From assembly GCA_021029595.1 (NCBI GenBank), contig JAJJOY010000002.1, positions 372,001-436,000 of the forward strand: 64,000 nucleotides of DNA, read 5' to 3'. The DNA is from Hominenteromicrobium mulieris (GTDB lineage: Bacteria > Bacillota > Clostridia > Oscillospirales > Acutalibacteraceae). The notes below the pieces were generated by a model. That model ran no database searches. It saw only the letters and a list, made by a program, of their open reading frames with translations, and was not told the DNA's origin. This document shows positions 1-7,725 of the stretch, one piece after another. The position numbers were made by a program, and so were the translations under genes. How positions within the stretch are numbered: position 1 is the first letter of the stretch; every line of letters begins with the position of its first letter.

Positions 1-26
1 TTGCATTCAAAAAATCAGGACGGGAA

Positions 27-105
27 CTTTAACAGTCCGGTGGACTGTTAAAGTGTGGGAGACCCAATTAGGGGGTCTCCCAATGAACTTGCAGCGCAAG
101 TTCAT
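27..105 (+). repeat. Tandem three-hairpin intergenic element, copy A
   Basis: Three hairpins follow each other almost without a gap. HP1 is 27-53, a 12-bp perfect stem CTTTAACAGTCC with loop GGT. HP2 is 56-82, a 10-bp stem TGGGAGACCC with 7-nt loop AATTAGG. HP3 is 83-105, a 10-bp stem ATGAACTTGC with loop AGC. A box CAAAAAATCAGGA precedes it at about 8-20. The same architecture and box recur at 47179-47272 and 50739-50838 with different but complementary stems. No U-tract follows any stem, so this is not a plain intrinsic terminator. It lies downstream of the minus-strand gene ending at 230; what lies to its left is outside the window. Function is unknown. Confidence 0.8.
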
Positions 106-229
106 AAAAGCTAAACGGTAGCACAAAAACGCCCGAAAATCGAAGCCTTTTAGAAAGAACCCACCCCCGCGCAGCGGAACTACACCGTCCTGCCGCGGCC
201 GGGAGCAGGTCGCGTTCACTTATTTTGTT

Positions 230-1240
230 TTATCGAGCCATGCCTGCGTTTTTCAGCATCTTATTAAACTGCAGAACAAGCAGACCATAAAGCACGTTGA
301 GCGCAACGCTCGTCAGGCCGAGCGGAACACGGATCCATCCGTACAGCACCGCATCGCCGAAAACGGAGAAGAACGACACCGCCGCCGAAATGAAGCAGAT
401 GACCGCCACAAACACGGAAGCCTTATTCGGAACCATGCCCGTCAGCATCGCGTTCTTCGCGCTGTTCAGCATCTTTATGACCTTTGCTTCGTAAATGATC
501 TCAAAAATGAGTACAACAAAGCCGAAGATGCAGGCCGCAATGAGAAAGACAAAGATAACGCTCATCATCTCATCCATGTAGCCGTAGTCATTGCCGGCAA
601 GGGCAACACCGAAGATTACGGCAAGAACAACGCACAGCACCTCCGCAAGGCTCATCACAACAAGACTGATGATGCTGAACACCTTCATGATGGTGAGGCC
701 GGCCGTTTTTGCCGCCGGAATACTCGGGTTTTTCGCAGATATGTACGTGATCCAGTACGCGGCAGCCATTAAGCCGCCTGTAATAAGCATACCGATGACC
801 GTACCGACCGTGGTGCCGCTCTGCGCATCCGAAAGCGCACTGTACAGGTCGCCCGGCGAAACGATAAACTGCATTTCATACGGCAGGTTGCTGTAAATCT
901 GATTTACGATATACGCCGGATCCTGCGGGAACAGGCTTGCGATGATCTGAAACAGCAAATTCACCGAAAAGAGGATCGCCGTAATAAGGAACAGCGGAGA
1001 CGCGAAAAAGCTTTTCAGCACACCGTGCACGGGTGTAATCGGTCGCTGCACCGGGTATTGCACCGGCGGCTGCGCGTAATACTGCGGCGGCATCTGAAAA
1101 TTCTGCGTGGGTGCGCCGTAGTTTTGCTGCGGCTGCACCGGCTGTGTGTACGTCTGCTGCTCGGGCTGTGCAGGCTGCTGCCGGCAAACGCACGGCGAGC
1201 CGTCTTCGGGGAGCTTTCTTCCGCAATTTGTGCAATACAT
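230..1240 (-). CDS. Zinc-ribbon multi-pass membrane protein of unknown function
   Basis: This is a 336-residue protein. It opens with a zinc-ribbon-like cluster (Cys3, Cys6, Cys17, Cys19), then a Gln/Pro/Tyr-rich disordered linker to about residue 70. About five or six hydrophobic segments follow between residues 78 and 330. The layout matches the loosely defined zinc-ribbon-plus-membrane proteins common in Clostridia, for which no reaction is known. The start is supported by the AAGGAAAG ribosome binding site just upstream. It is transcribed in the same direction as nagA, which lies upstream with a 77-base gap. The membrane location is inferred from hydrophobicity; no function is assigned. 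Confidence 0.75.
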   Translation of the reverse strand: MYCTNCGRKLPEDGSPCVCRQQPAQPEQQTYTQPVQPQQNYGAPTQNFQMPPQYYAQPPVQYPVQRPITPVHGVLKSFFASPLFLITAILFSVNLLFQIIASLFPQDPAYIVNQIYSNLPYEMQFIVSPGDLYSALSDAQSGTTVGTVIGMLITGGLMAAAYWITYISAKNPSIPAAKTAGLTIMKVFSIISLVVMSLAEVLCVVLAVIFGVALAGNDYGYMDEMMSVIFVFLIAACIFGFVVLIFEIIYEAKVIKMLNSAKNAMLTGMVPNKASVFVAVICFISAAVSFFSVFGDAVLYGWIRVPLGLTSVALNVLYGLLVLQFNKMLKNAGMAR

Positions 1241-1317
1241 ATTTTCTTTCCTTTCTGTTCTTCCCTAATTCTATCCTCATGCCCCGCCGTCAAGGCCGCA
1301 CGGCAAAGGCAAAAGCA

Positions 1318-2433
1318 TCAGTGGTAGACCGCGACAATCTCGAGGTTCTCATCGAGCACAACAAGGTCTGCGCGCTTGCCGGGTGCAAGGCTGCCGATCT
1401 CGTTTTCCATGCCGATCTCCTTCGCCGGGGTCAGCGTCATGGCGCGCACGGCGGTCTCCAGCGGAATGCCCCAGGAAACAAGGTTCTTGAGTTCCGCGTG
1501 CAGGTTTGTAACAGAGCCTGCAATGGTGCCGTCCGGCAATGTCGCCTTGCCGTCCTTTACGGTGACCATATTCACACCCAGCATGCCTTGGCCGCCGTCT
1601 TCCACGCCGCTCAAACGCATCGCGTCGCTGATGACGCACACGCGCTCCGGCATGAGCTTAAACGTCGTGCGCACCACAGCCGGGTGAATGTGGATGCCGT
1701 CACAGATGAGCTCACCGCAGACGTTTTCGTTGTCGAACACCGCGCCCACGACACCCGGTGCACGGTGTGCAAGGCCGGACATCGCGTTATACAGGTGCGT
1801 CGCATGGGTTACGCCCTTTTTGAACGCGTCCACCGCGCCGTCGTAATCCGTTGCGGTGTGCGCAATGGAAACGGTGCAGAGCTTCGAGGCTTTCTCTACA
1901 AAATCGCCGCGCACGTCGCACTCGGGCGCAATGTCCACAAGCTTGATGATGCCGCCGCAGGAATCGTAATACTTCTTAAACACGTCGTAATCCGGCGCCT
2001 GAATGAACTCGTCGCCTTGCGCGCCCTTTTTCTTCGGCGAGATGAACGGTCCCTCAAGGTTCACGCCGACAATCTTCGCGCCTTCCTTGTCGTCCATGCA
2101 GGAGCGAATCGTCTCGAGCGCTTTCAAGATCTCCGCATCGGAAACGGTCATCGTGGTCGGGCAGAAGGACGTGACACCCTTCGTCAGCAGAAACTTCGCC
2201 ATATTGCGCAGACCCTCTGCGTCGCCGTCGCTGGAATCTGCACCCGCGCCGCCGTGCACGTGAACGTCCACAAAGCCCGGCACAATGGTGTAGCCCGCGC
2301 AGTCCACAACGAGGTCTTCCTCTTTGTACGGCAAAGAATCCTCAAGGCGCACGATCTTGCCGTCTTCGATCTCGATATCCGCCTTGCGCAGGCAGAATTT
2401 GTCGTCCAGTACATTTGCGTTGATCAGAAACAT
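1318..2433 (-). CDS. nagA: N-acetylglucosamine-6-phosphate deacetylase
   Basis: The enzyme hydrolyses GlcNAc-6-phosphate to glucosamine-6-phosphate and acetate, feeding amino-sugar catabolism and cell-wall recycling in the cytoplasm. The 371-residue protein shows the amidohydrolase metal motif HVH (His58, His60) after PGFVD. It also shows the TTMT stretch, the ligand-binding LYNAM segment, the GELICDGIHIHP stretch and the SDAM motif with the catalytic Asp, as in NagA. I place the start at 2433, because GGAG sits about 8 bases upstream of that ATG; the longer frame to 2460 lacks such a site. No nagB is adjacent. The next gene in transcription order is the zinc-ribbon membrane protein. Confidence 0.95.
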   Translation of the reverse strand: MFLINANVLDDKFCLRKADIEIEDGKIVRLEDSLPYKEEDLVVDCAGYTIVPGFVDVHVHGGAGADSSDGDAEGLRNMAKFLLTKGVTSFCPTTMTVSDAEILKALETIRSCMDDKEGAKIVGVNLEGPFISPKKKGAQGDEFIQAPDYDVFKKYYDSCGGIIKLVDIAPECDVRGDFVEKASKLCTVSIAHTATDYDGAVDAFKKGVTHATHLYNAMSGLAHRAPGVVGAVFDNENVCGELICDGIHIHPAVVRTTFKLMPERVCVISDAMRLSGVEDGGQGMLGVNMVTVKDGKATLPDGTIAGSVTNLHAELKNLVSWGIPLETAVRAMTLTPAKEIGMENEIGSLAPGKRADLVVLDENLEIVAVYH

Positions 2434-2493
2434 ATTAAAAACTCCTCTCCGCTGCGGCAAAACCGCAGTTTTCTTTTCAATACATCTATACGT

Positions 2494-2673
2494 TTACAGC
2501 AAGCTCAGCAAAACGAGCAGCGTCACGCCCGGCACGCCAAGCACAGCGGATACCGCCACGCTGAGCCGGCTGACGGGAATATACACGCCGGTGTACGGCG
2601 CCGTAAAATACAAAACCGCCAGTGCCAGAACGCCCAGCATTGCCGAGCCGATGAGCCTTTTGATTCCCCGCAT
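2494..2673 (-). CDS. BofA-like small membrane protein (pro-sigma-K processing inhibitor family)
   Basis: This 59-residue protein starts MRGIKRLIGSAML. It has two hydrophobic segments (residues 7-23 and 39-59) and ends in a VLGVPGVTLLVLLSLL stretch, which is the typical conserved C-terminus of BofA-family proteins. In Bacillus, BofA holds the SpoIVFB protease inactive in the outer forespore membrane; the role of clostridial relatives is less clear. A strong GGGGGAG ribosome binding site lies just before the ATG. It sits between rnr (upstream on the same strand) and nagA, with gaps of 61 bases on each side, so the three may be co-transcribed. Assignment rests on the C-terminal motif and size. 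Confidence 0.7.
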   Translation of the reverse strand: MRGIKRLIGSAMLGVLALAVLYFTAPYTGVYIPVSRLSVAVSAVLGVPGVTLLVLLSLL

Positions 2674-2734
2674 ACGCTCTCCCCCATTTTTATCCTGTCG
2701 GAAAAGCTTATGATGCAGGGGAATTTTTCATACC

Positions 2735-4939
2735 TTAAATGTCGAGCTTCTCTTTATCCGGCACGAAGTCTACCTTGCCGGTCGCAACGTAGGCGGAAGC
2801 CACGATAATCGGCAGCGGCGTGCCGATGGTCAATTCGCGCTTCGGACTGCGCTGTGTGATAAGGCCGTCGTACACAAAATCTTCGCCCTCGAACGCATCG
2901 AGCGAAACAAATCCCTCTACGCTGTTTTCGAGGCGCACAAACACGCCGCGCATCGTCACACCGCTCACGGTGCCTTCAAAGTGCTCGCCGATGTGCTGAC
3001 TCATGTACTCTGCCATGTAGCAGTCCTCGGCGTCACGCTCGGCGATGAGCGCGCGAATTTCATTGCGGGAGGATTCCGTCGCAGAGGTCTCGCAGAACTG
3101 CGCGTAGCGGCGGCGCACCTCTTCTGCCGGCATGCCTTCCACAAACGCGGAAAGCACGCGGTGAATGGACGTATCCGGGTAACGGCGGATCGGCGAAGTG
3201 TAGTGGCTGTAATCGGAAAGCGCCAGGCCGAAGTGGCCGGTCTCCTCCGTCGAATATCTCGCTTTTTCCATCGTGCGTAGCAAACGCTGAGAAACAAGCG
3301 TCTCGCACGGCAGGCCGCGCACGCGGTCGAGGATCGCGGCGAAATCCTGCGTTTCGGGGTTCGGCTTTACGATCTCCTTGCACGGAACGCCCACGAGCTG
3401 CAACAGCGTCACAAGCTCCTCTACGCGCTTCGGGTCCGGGGTGCCGTGCACACGGTAGAGGAACGGCAATTTATGGTCGAGCGAGAATTTCGCCGCCGCA
3501 ATGTTCGCCGTCACCATCATCTGCTCGATGAGCTGCTCCGCTTCGCCGGAAACGCGCGGCATGATGTCGATACAAATGCCGTTTTCATCAAGAATGAATT
3601 TCGATTCGCCGCTGTCCAGCTCCATGGTGCCGCGGGCTGCGGAGTTCGCCTTCAAAATATCGGCAAGCTCCTTCGCCGACATCAAGGACTCCATGACGGG
3701 CGCGTATTTGTTCAAAATCTCCTCCGATGCCGTGCCGTCCAGAATTTCGTTGACCTCGCTGTACACACCGCGCACCTTGGAATTGATGATCGACTTTTTA
3801 AAATCGTACTTTGTGATGTGGCCCTCTTTGTCGAGCTCGATAAGCGCGGAGAAGGCCAGCTTGTCCGTGCCCGCGTTCAGGGAGCACGCGCCGTTTGAAA
3901 GCACCTCCGGCAGCATCGGAATCACGCGGTCGGCAAAATACACAGACGTGCCGCGGTTGATAGCCTCTTCATCGATGGCAGAGCCCTCTTTCACATAGTG
4001 GGAAACGTCCGCAATATGCACGCCCAGCGTGTAACCGAAGTCCGTGCGCTTCACGGAGATGGCGTCGTCGAGGTCCTTTGCGTCCTTACTGTCGATGGTG
4101 AAGATCGGCTCGCCGCGCAGGTCAAGGCGCTTTGCGTATTCTTCGTCGCTGATGGGCTCGTTGCCGACGCGCTCGGCTTCGTCGAGCACTTCCTGCGGGA
4201 AAACATGCGGAATGCCGTACTGCTCTACAATGGCATCGGCGCAGACACGCGCCGTGCGGCCACTGCCGAAGACCTTCTTCACGCTGGCATATGCCCAGTC
4301 ACCGCGGTAATCCTGCTCCAAAGATGCCATGACCTTGTCGCCGTTTTTCGCGCCGTTTAAATCGCGCTCGCGCATACGTAAATTATAGCGAATGGCATTG
4401 TCCGGGATGAGCTCAATGCCCTCATCGGTGATACTCACCGTGCCGGTCGTCTGCGCAGGCTTGTGCTCTACGATGCGGCGCACACGGCCGGAGGGGCCGC
4501 GGTCGTCCTTGCGAATGTCGCCGACGATGATCTTGTCGCCGACGAGCGCACCCTGCAAAGCGCTGCCGTGAATAAAAATGTCGTCGCCGCCGCCATCGGG
4601 GCGCGCAAAGCCGAAGTTCTTCGAGAGCGAAACGAGCGTCGCTTCCACGTCTTCGCCGACCGGAATAAGCTTCGCATTGTGCTCGCGGTCAAGTAAAATC
4701 ATGCGGCGGTCTTTTAAAGAACGCAGTGCATCGTAAAAAGCAAGCTTGTCGAGCACACCTGCCTTTTTCAAAAGCTGGCGTGCGCTCCAGTCGTGAATTT
4801 CCTCGCTGCGCATGGTCGCCAAAATCGTCTCTTCCATGCGGTTCAGGGGCGTGTCGCGAATGTCACGGCGGCGGTCGGAACGACCGTTTCTGCCCTGAAA
4901 GCCCTTGTTTCTGTCATTTCCCTTGTTATACTGTTTCAT
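2735..4939 (-). CDS. rnr: Ribonuclease R
   Basis: This is a 3'-to-5' exoribonuclease of the RNB family that degrades structured RNA. The 734-residue protein has a basic Asn/Arg/Gly-rich N-terminus, a winged-helix-like segment around residues 35-90 and cold-shock OB folds to about 230. The RNB catalytic core carries the Asp cluster DSKDAKDLDDAI and GVHIADVSHYV. An S1 RNA-binding domain closes the protein (FEGTVSGVTMRGVFVRLEN). The start at 4939 is chosen because GGATAGG precedes this ATG; the upstream GTG at 4966 has no site. No smpB or secG, its frequent partners, is seen here. The next upstream gene is murD, about 300 bases away. Confidence 0.96.
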   Translation of the reverse strand: MKQYNKGNDRNKGFQGRNGRSDRRRDIRDTPLNRMEETILATMRSEEIHDWSARQLLKKAGVLDKLAFYDALRSLKDRRMILLDREHNAKLIPVGEDVEATLVSLSKNFGFARPDGGGDDIFIHGSALQGALVGDKIIVGDIRKDDRGPSGRVRRIVEHKPAQTTGTVSITDEGIELIPDNAIRYNLRMRERDLNGAKNGDKVMASLEQDYRGDWAYASVKKVFGSGRTARVCADAIVEQYGIPHVFPQEVLDEAERVGNEPISDEEYAKRLDLRGEPIFTIDSKDAKDLDDAISVKRTDFGYTLGVHIADVSHYVKEGSAIDEEAINRGTSVYFADRVIPMLPEVLSNGACSLNAGTDKLAFSALIELDKEGHITKYDFKKSIINSKVRGVYSEVNEILDGTASEEILNKYAPVMESLMSAKELADILKANSAARGTMELDSGESKFILDENGICIDIMPRVSGEAEQLIEQMMVTANIAAAKFSLDHKLPFLYRVHGTPDPKRVEELVTLLQLVGVPCKEIVKPNPETQDFAAILDRVRGLPCETLVSQRLLRTMEKARYSTEETGHFGLALSDYSHYTSPIRRYPDTSIHRVLSAFVEGMPAEEVRRRYAQFCETSATESSRNEIRALIAERDAEDCYMAEYMSQHIGEHFEGTVSGVTMRGVFVRLENSVEGFVSLDAFEGEDFVYDGLITQRSPKRELTIGTPLPIIVASAYVATGKVDFVPDKEKLDI

Positions 4940-5062
4940 TATACCTATCCAATCTTCCACAATCACGCCCCGCCCGGTCTACGGCGAAGCGGCGCCGAGT
5001 GCGCAAATTTCTTGTTTTGTTGTTTCCCTGTTCTTTCGTCTTAAAACGAATAAAGTCTTTAG

Positions 5063-5206
5063 TCAAGTTTTCTTCGAGAAAACTTGAAAGCGAACGCTTG
5101 CGTTCGGTTGGGTTTATTAGGTCAGCGCCCTAAGTCGATTTCCTCGGAGCTCGACCAAAGGTTTCACCTTTGGAATCTGATTAAACTTTCTGAAGAAAGT
5201 TTAATC
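5063..5206 (-). repeat. Multi-hairpin intergenic element, variant B
   Basis: Read on the minus strand just after murD, the element has these hairpins: 5206-5179 (12-bp stem GATTAAACTTTC, 4-nt loop), 5173-5155 (8-bp CCAAAGGT type), a weak TTAGG/CCTAA stem near 5115-5135, 5106-5091 (7-bp CGAACGC) and 5087-5063 (10-bp TCAAGTTTTC). The second hairpin, followed by GGTCG, closely resembles the second hairpin of the element at 47121-47139. The GTCC-GGT-GGAC loop of copies A, C and D is absent, so this is a relative rather than a copy. With its flanks it accounts for the gene-free stretch 4940-5242. Function is unknown. Confidence 0.65.
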
Positions 5207-5242
5207 AAAGACTTTTGCGTCCGCTTTCACGTCAGCTTGTGC

Positions 5243-6646
5243 TTACTTCAGTGCTTTCACTTCTTCTCTGTAAATATCACCGCGCACGGCAAAGCTCTTG
5301 TACATATCAAAGCCCGTTGCGGCGGGGCACAGAGACACCACGTCGCCCGGCTCTGCGCTTTCTCTTGCAAGGCGCACGGCATCCTTCATGTTGTTTGCGT
5401 GCAGAATCACCGGCGCGCCGTCCTTGTAGTTTTCGGCACCGCGCACCGCAGCTTCGATCTTCCCCGCAGCCGGCGTTTTAAAGCCCTCAAGCGGTTTTTC
5501 GGGCGCGAGCAGCACGAGTGTCTTCACCTTGTCACAAATGACCTTACCCAGCTCGTCAAACGGCACCTTTTTATCCGCACCGCCCGCAATCATAACGATC
5601 TTGAAATCATACAGCGAAAGCGTGCCGATCATTGCGCGGGACGGACTCGTTGCGATGGAGTCGTTATACCATCTCACGCCGTCCAGCTCGCGCACGAACT
5701 CCATGCGGTGCTCAACGCCGTTGAATTCTTTCGCGACAGTCCTGATAACCTCTTTCGAGACATCGCCCCACACGGCAGAAATCGCCGCAAGGTAGTTTTC
5801 GACGTTGTGCTTGCCGGGAATGCGAATGTCGCTTTCCTCCATAATATATTCGTCGCCGAAGTAGATTTTGCCGTCCGCGCTGCACCACGCGCCGTTCGTC
5901 TTCTCTCTGCGGGAGAACATGTACGTCATGCCGCGCGTGTCAGCGGCACAGGCCGCCGTCAGGGCGTTATCCGCGTTCAAAACCGTGCGGCCGAACGCAT
6001 TCTGGTGCAAAAGTACGTTCTTCTTCGCGTTCACGTACTCGTCCATATCCTTGTGCACGTCGAGGTGGTTCGGCGACAGATTCGTAATGACCGCGACATT
6101 CGGGCTGCGGCGCATGGAGATAAGCTGGAAGCTCGAAAGCTCCACCACCGCCACATCCTCAGGCTTTACATCACGGATCTCCGGCAGAAGCGGGCGGCCG
6201 ATGTTGCCGCCGAGGTGCACGGTCTTGCCCGCCGCTTTCAGCATTTCGGCAATGACGGACGTTGTGGTCGTCTTGCCGTCGCTGCCCGTCACGGCGTAAA
6301 TTTTGCACGGACACAGGTCGAAAAAGACTTCCATTTCGCTCGTCACGGCAACACCGTTTGCACGGGCCTTTTGCAGCTCGGGCAGCAGATACGGCACGCC
6401 GGGCGCGCGGAACAGCATGTCTTCGTCGATACTTTCAAGGTAGTCTTCGCCGCAGATGAGCTTTGCGCCGAGCTTTTTCAGCGCTTCGCCGTCTTCGCCC
6501 AGCGCCGCTTCGCTGCGCTTATCGCGCACCGAAACGGCTGCACCGTGGGCTTTAAACTGCTCAATGAGCGGCAGGTTGGAGCGTCCAACGCCGACAAACG
6601 TGATGCGCTTGCCGGAAAGAGACGCGTAAAATTCGTTTGCTGTCAT
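5243..6646 (-). CDS. murD: UDP-N-acetylmuramoyl-L-alanine--D-glutamate ligase
   Basis: This cytoplasmic peptidoglycan enzyme adds D-Glu to UDP-MurNAc-L-Ala using ATP. The 467-residue protein has the N-terminal Rossmann-like UDP domain (FVGVGRSNLPLIEQF), the Mur ligase P-loop GSDGKTTTTS, the central NLSPNHLDVHKDMDEY motif with the Mur-ligase histidine, and the C-terminal domain with NGVEHRMEFV and NDSIATSPSRA. Length is normal for MurD. The ATG at 6646 has an AAGGAGAAA site. It stands outside any dcw cluster, directly downstream of an aldo/keto reductase (18-base gap), so co-transcription is likely. Confidence 0.95.
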   Translation of the reverse strand: MTANEFYASLSGKRITFVGVGRSNLPLIEQFKAHGAAVSVRDKRSEAALGEDGEALKKLGAKLICGEDYLESIDEDMLFRAPGVPYLLPELQKARANGVAVTSEMEVFFDLCPCKIYAVTGSDGKTTTTSVIAEMLKAAGKTVHLGGNIGRPLLPEIRDVKPEDVAVVELSSFQLISMRRSPNVAVITNLSPNHLDVHKDMDEYVNAKKNVLLHQNAFGRTVLNADNALTAACAADTRGMTYMFSRREKTNGAWCSADGKIYFGDEYIMEESDIRIPGKHNVENYLAAISAVWGDVSKEVIRTVAKEFNGVEHRMEFVRELDGVRWYNDSIATSPSRAMIGTLSLYDFKIVMIAGGADKKVPFDELGKVICDKVKTLVLLAPEKPLEGFKTPAAGKIEAAVRGAENYKDGAPVILHANNMKDAVRLARESAEPGDVVSLCPAATGFDMYKSFAVRGDIYREEVKALK

Positions 6647-6664
6647 AATTCGGAACTTTCTCCT

Positions 6665-7675
6665 TTATTTTAAAAAGGTGCGGTAATCCTCCAGATTCTT
6701 GCGGAGCAATTCGGGGGTGTTTAAGGTATACGGACATTTCTTCATGCACTGGCCGCAGTGCTTGCAGTTTTCAATCAGCTCCATTTTCGCCTGCCACTCG
6801 GGCGTCAGCCATGCGGCGGACGGAGCGCGGCGCAGCATAAGCGACATGCGCGCGCACTGATTGATCTCAATACCAGCGGGACATGGCATGCAGTAGCCGC
6901 AGCCGCGGCAGAAATCGCCCGCGAGGGACTCGTGCTCTTTTTCGATGAACGCCGCAAGCTCGTCCGTCATCACCGGCGGGTTATCATTGTAGGAAAGAAA
7001 CTCGTCAAGCTCTTTCTCGCGCTGTACACCCCAAATGGGCAACGTGTTCTCATACTGCGCAAGGTACGCATACGCTGCATCGCTGCGCGTGATGAGACCG
7101 CCGGAAAGCGCCTTCATGCAGATGAAGCCGACGTTCTTCTCCTTACATAGGTTCACGAGCTCAATGTCCTTTTCGCTCGCAAGGTAGCAAAACGGGAACT
7201 GCAGCGTTTCATACAAGCCGGATTCCACGGCTTCGCGCGCCACATGCAGGCGATGATTCGTGATGCCGATGTGACGGATCTTGCCCTGCGCTTTCGCTTC
7301 CAGCATCGCCTCATAAAGACCTGTACCGTCGCCGGGCTTCGGGCAGAAGGACGGCGTGTGGAACTGGTAAATATCCACGTGGTCGGTCTTCAGCATAGAA
7401 AGGCTCGTCTCGAGGTCTTTCCAAAAGCCTTCAACGGTTGTCGAGGCCGTTTTCGTCGCGATGATGATGTCGTCGCGCACATCGGCAAGTGCCTGACCGA
7501 TCTTATATTCGCTATCCGAATACGCGCGTGCGGTGTCGAAAAAGCGGATGCCGTTATCGTATGCTTTGCGCAGCAGCTTGCCCGCTTCTTCAACGGAAAT
7601 GCGCTGAATGGGCAGCGCACCGAAGCCGTTGCGATTGACCGTGATGCCGGTATTGCCGAGTGTCACTGTTTTCAT
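6665..7675 (-). CDS. Aldo/keto reductase with C-terminal 4Fe-4S ferredoxin-like domain
   Basis: This 336-residue protein has a TIM-barrel aldo/keto reductase domain (residues 1-260) with FFDTARAYSDSE containing the catalytic Asp/Tyr, and KTDHVDIYQFHTP. It ends with two cysteine clusters, CRGCGYCMPCP and CKHCGQCMKKCP, typical of the iron-sulfur AKR family of anaerobes. Such proteins probably move electrons between NAD(P)H or a flavoprotein and an unknown carbonyl substrate; the substrate cannot be read from sequence. The start has an AAAGGACGGG site. It lies between the ABC exporter and murD on the same strand. Confidence 0.9.
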   Translation of the reverse strand: MKTVTLGNTGITVNRNGFGALPIQRISVEEAGKLLRKAYDNGIRFFDTARAYSDSEYKIGQALADVRDDIIIATKTASTTVEGFWKDLETSLSMLKTDHVDIYQFHTPSFCPKPGDGTGLYEAMLEAKAQGKIRHIGITNHRLHVAREAVESGLYETLQFPFCYLASEKDIELVNLCKEKNVGFICMKALSGGLITRSDAAYAYLAQYENTLPIWGVQREKELDEFLSYNDNPPVMTDELAAFIEKEHESLAGDFCRGCGYCMPCPAGIEINQCARMSLMLRRAPSAAWLTPEWQAKMELIENCKHCGQCMKKCPYTLNTPELLRKNLEDYRTFLK

Positions 7676-7725
7676 AGTTTTCCCGTCCTTTCAAAATATA
7701 CATACCCGAAAATTTCCTTTGGGCT

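Noticed and set aside
1111-2808. Long plus-strand open frame (565 codons) opposite nagA
   Set aside because: It is antisense to a clear nagA and BofA-like gene; the composition is that of a GC-rich shadow frame, with no domain.
5084-6673. Plus-strand open frame of 529 codons opposite murD
   Set aside because: Shadow of murD, whose motifs are complete on the minus strand; the product is His/Arg-rich with no recognisable fold.
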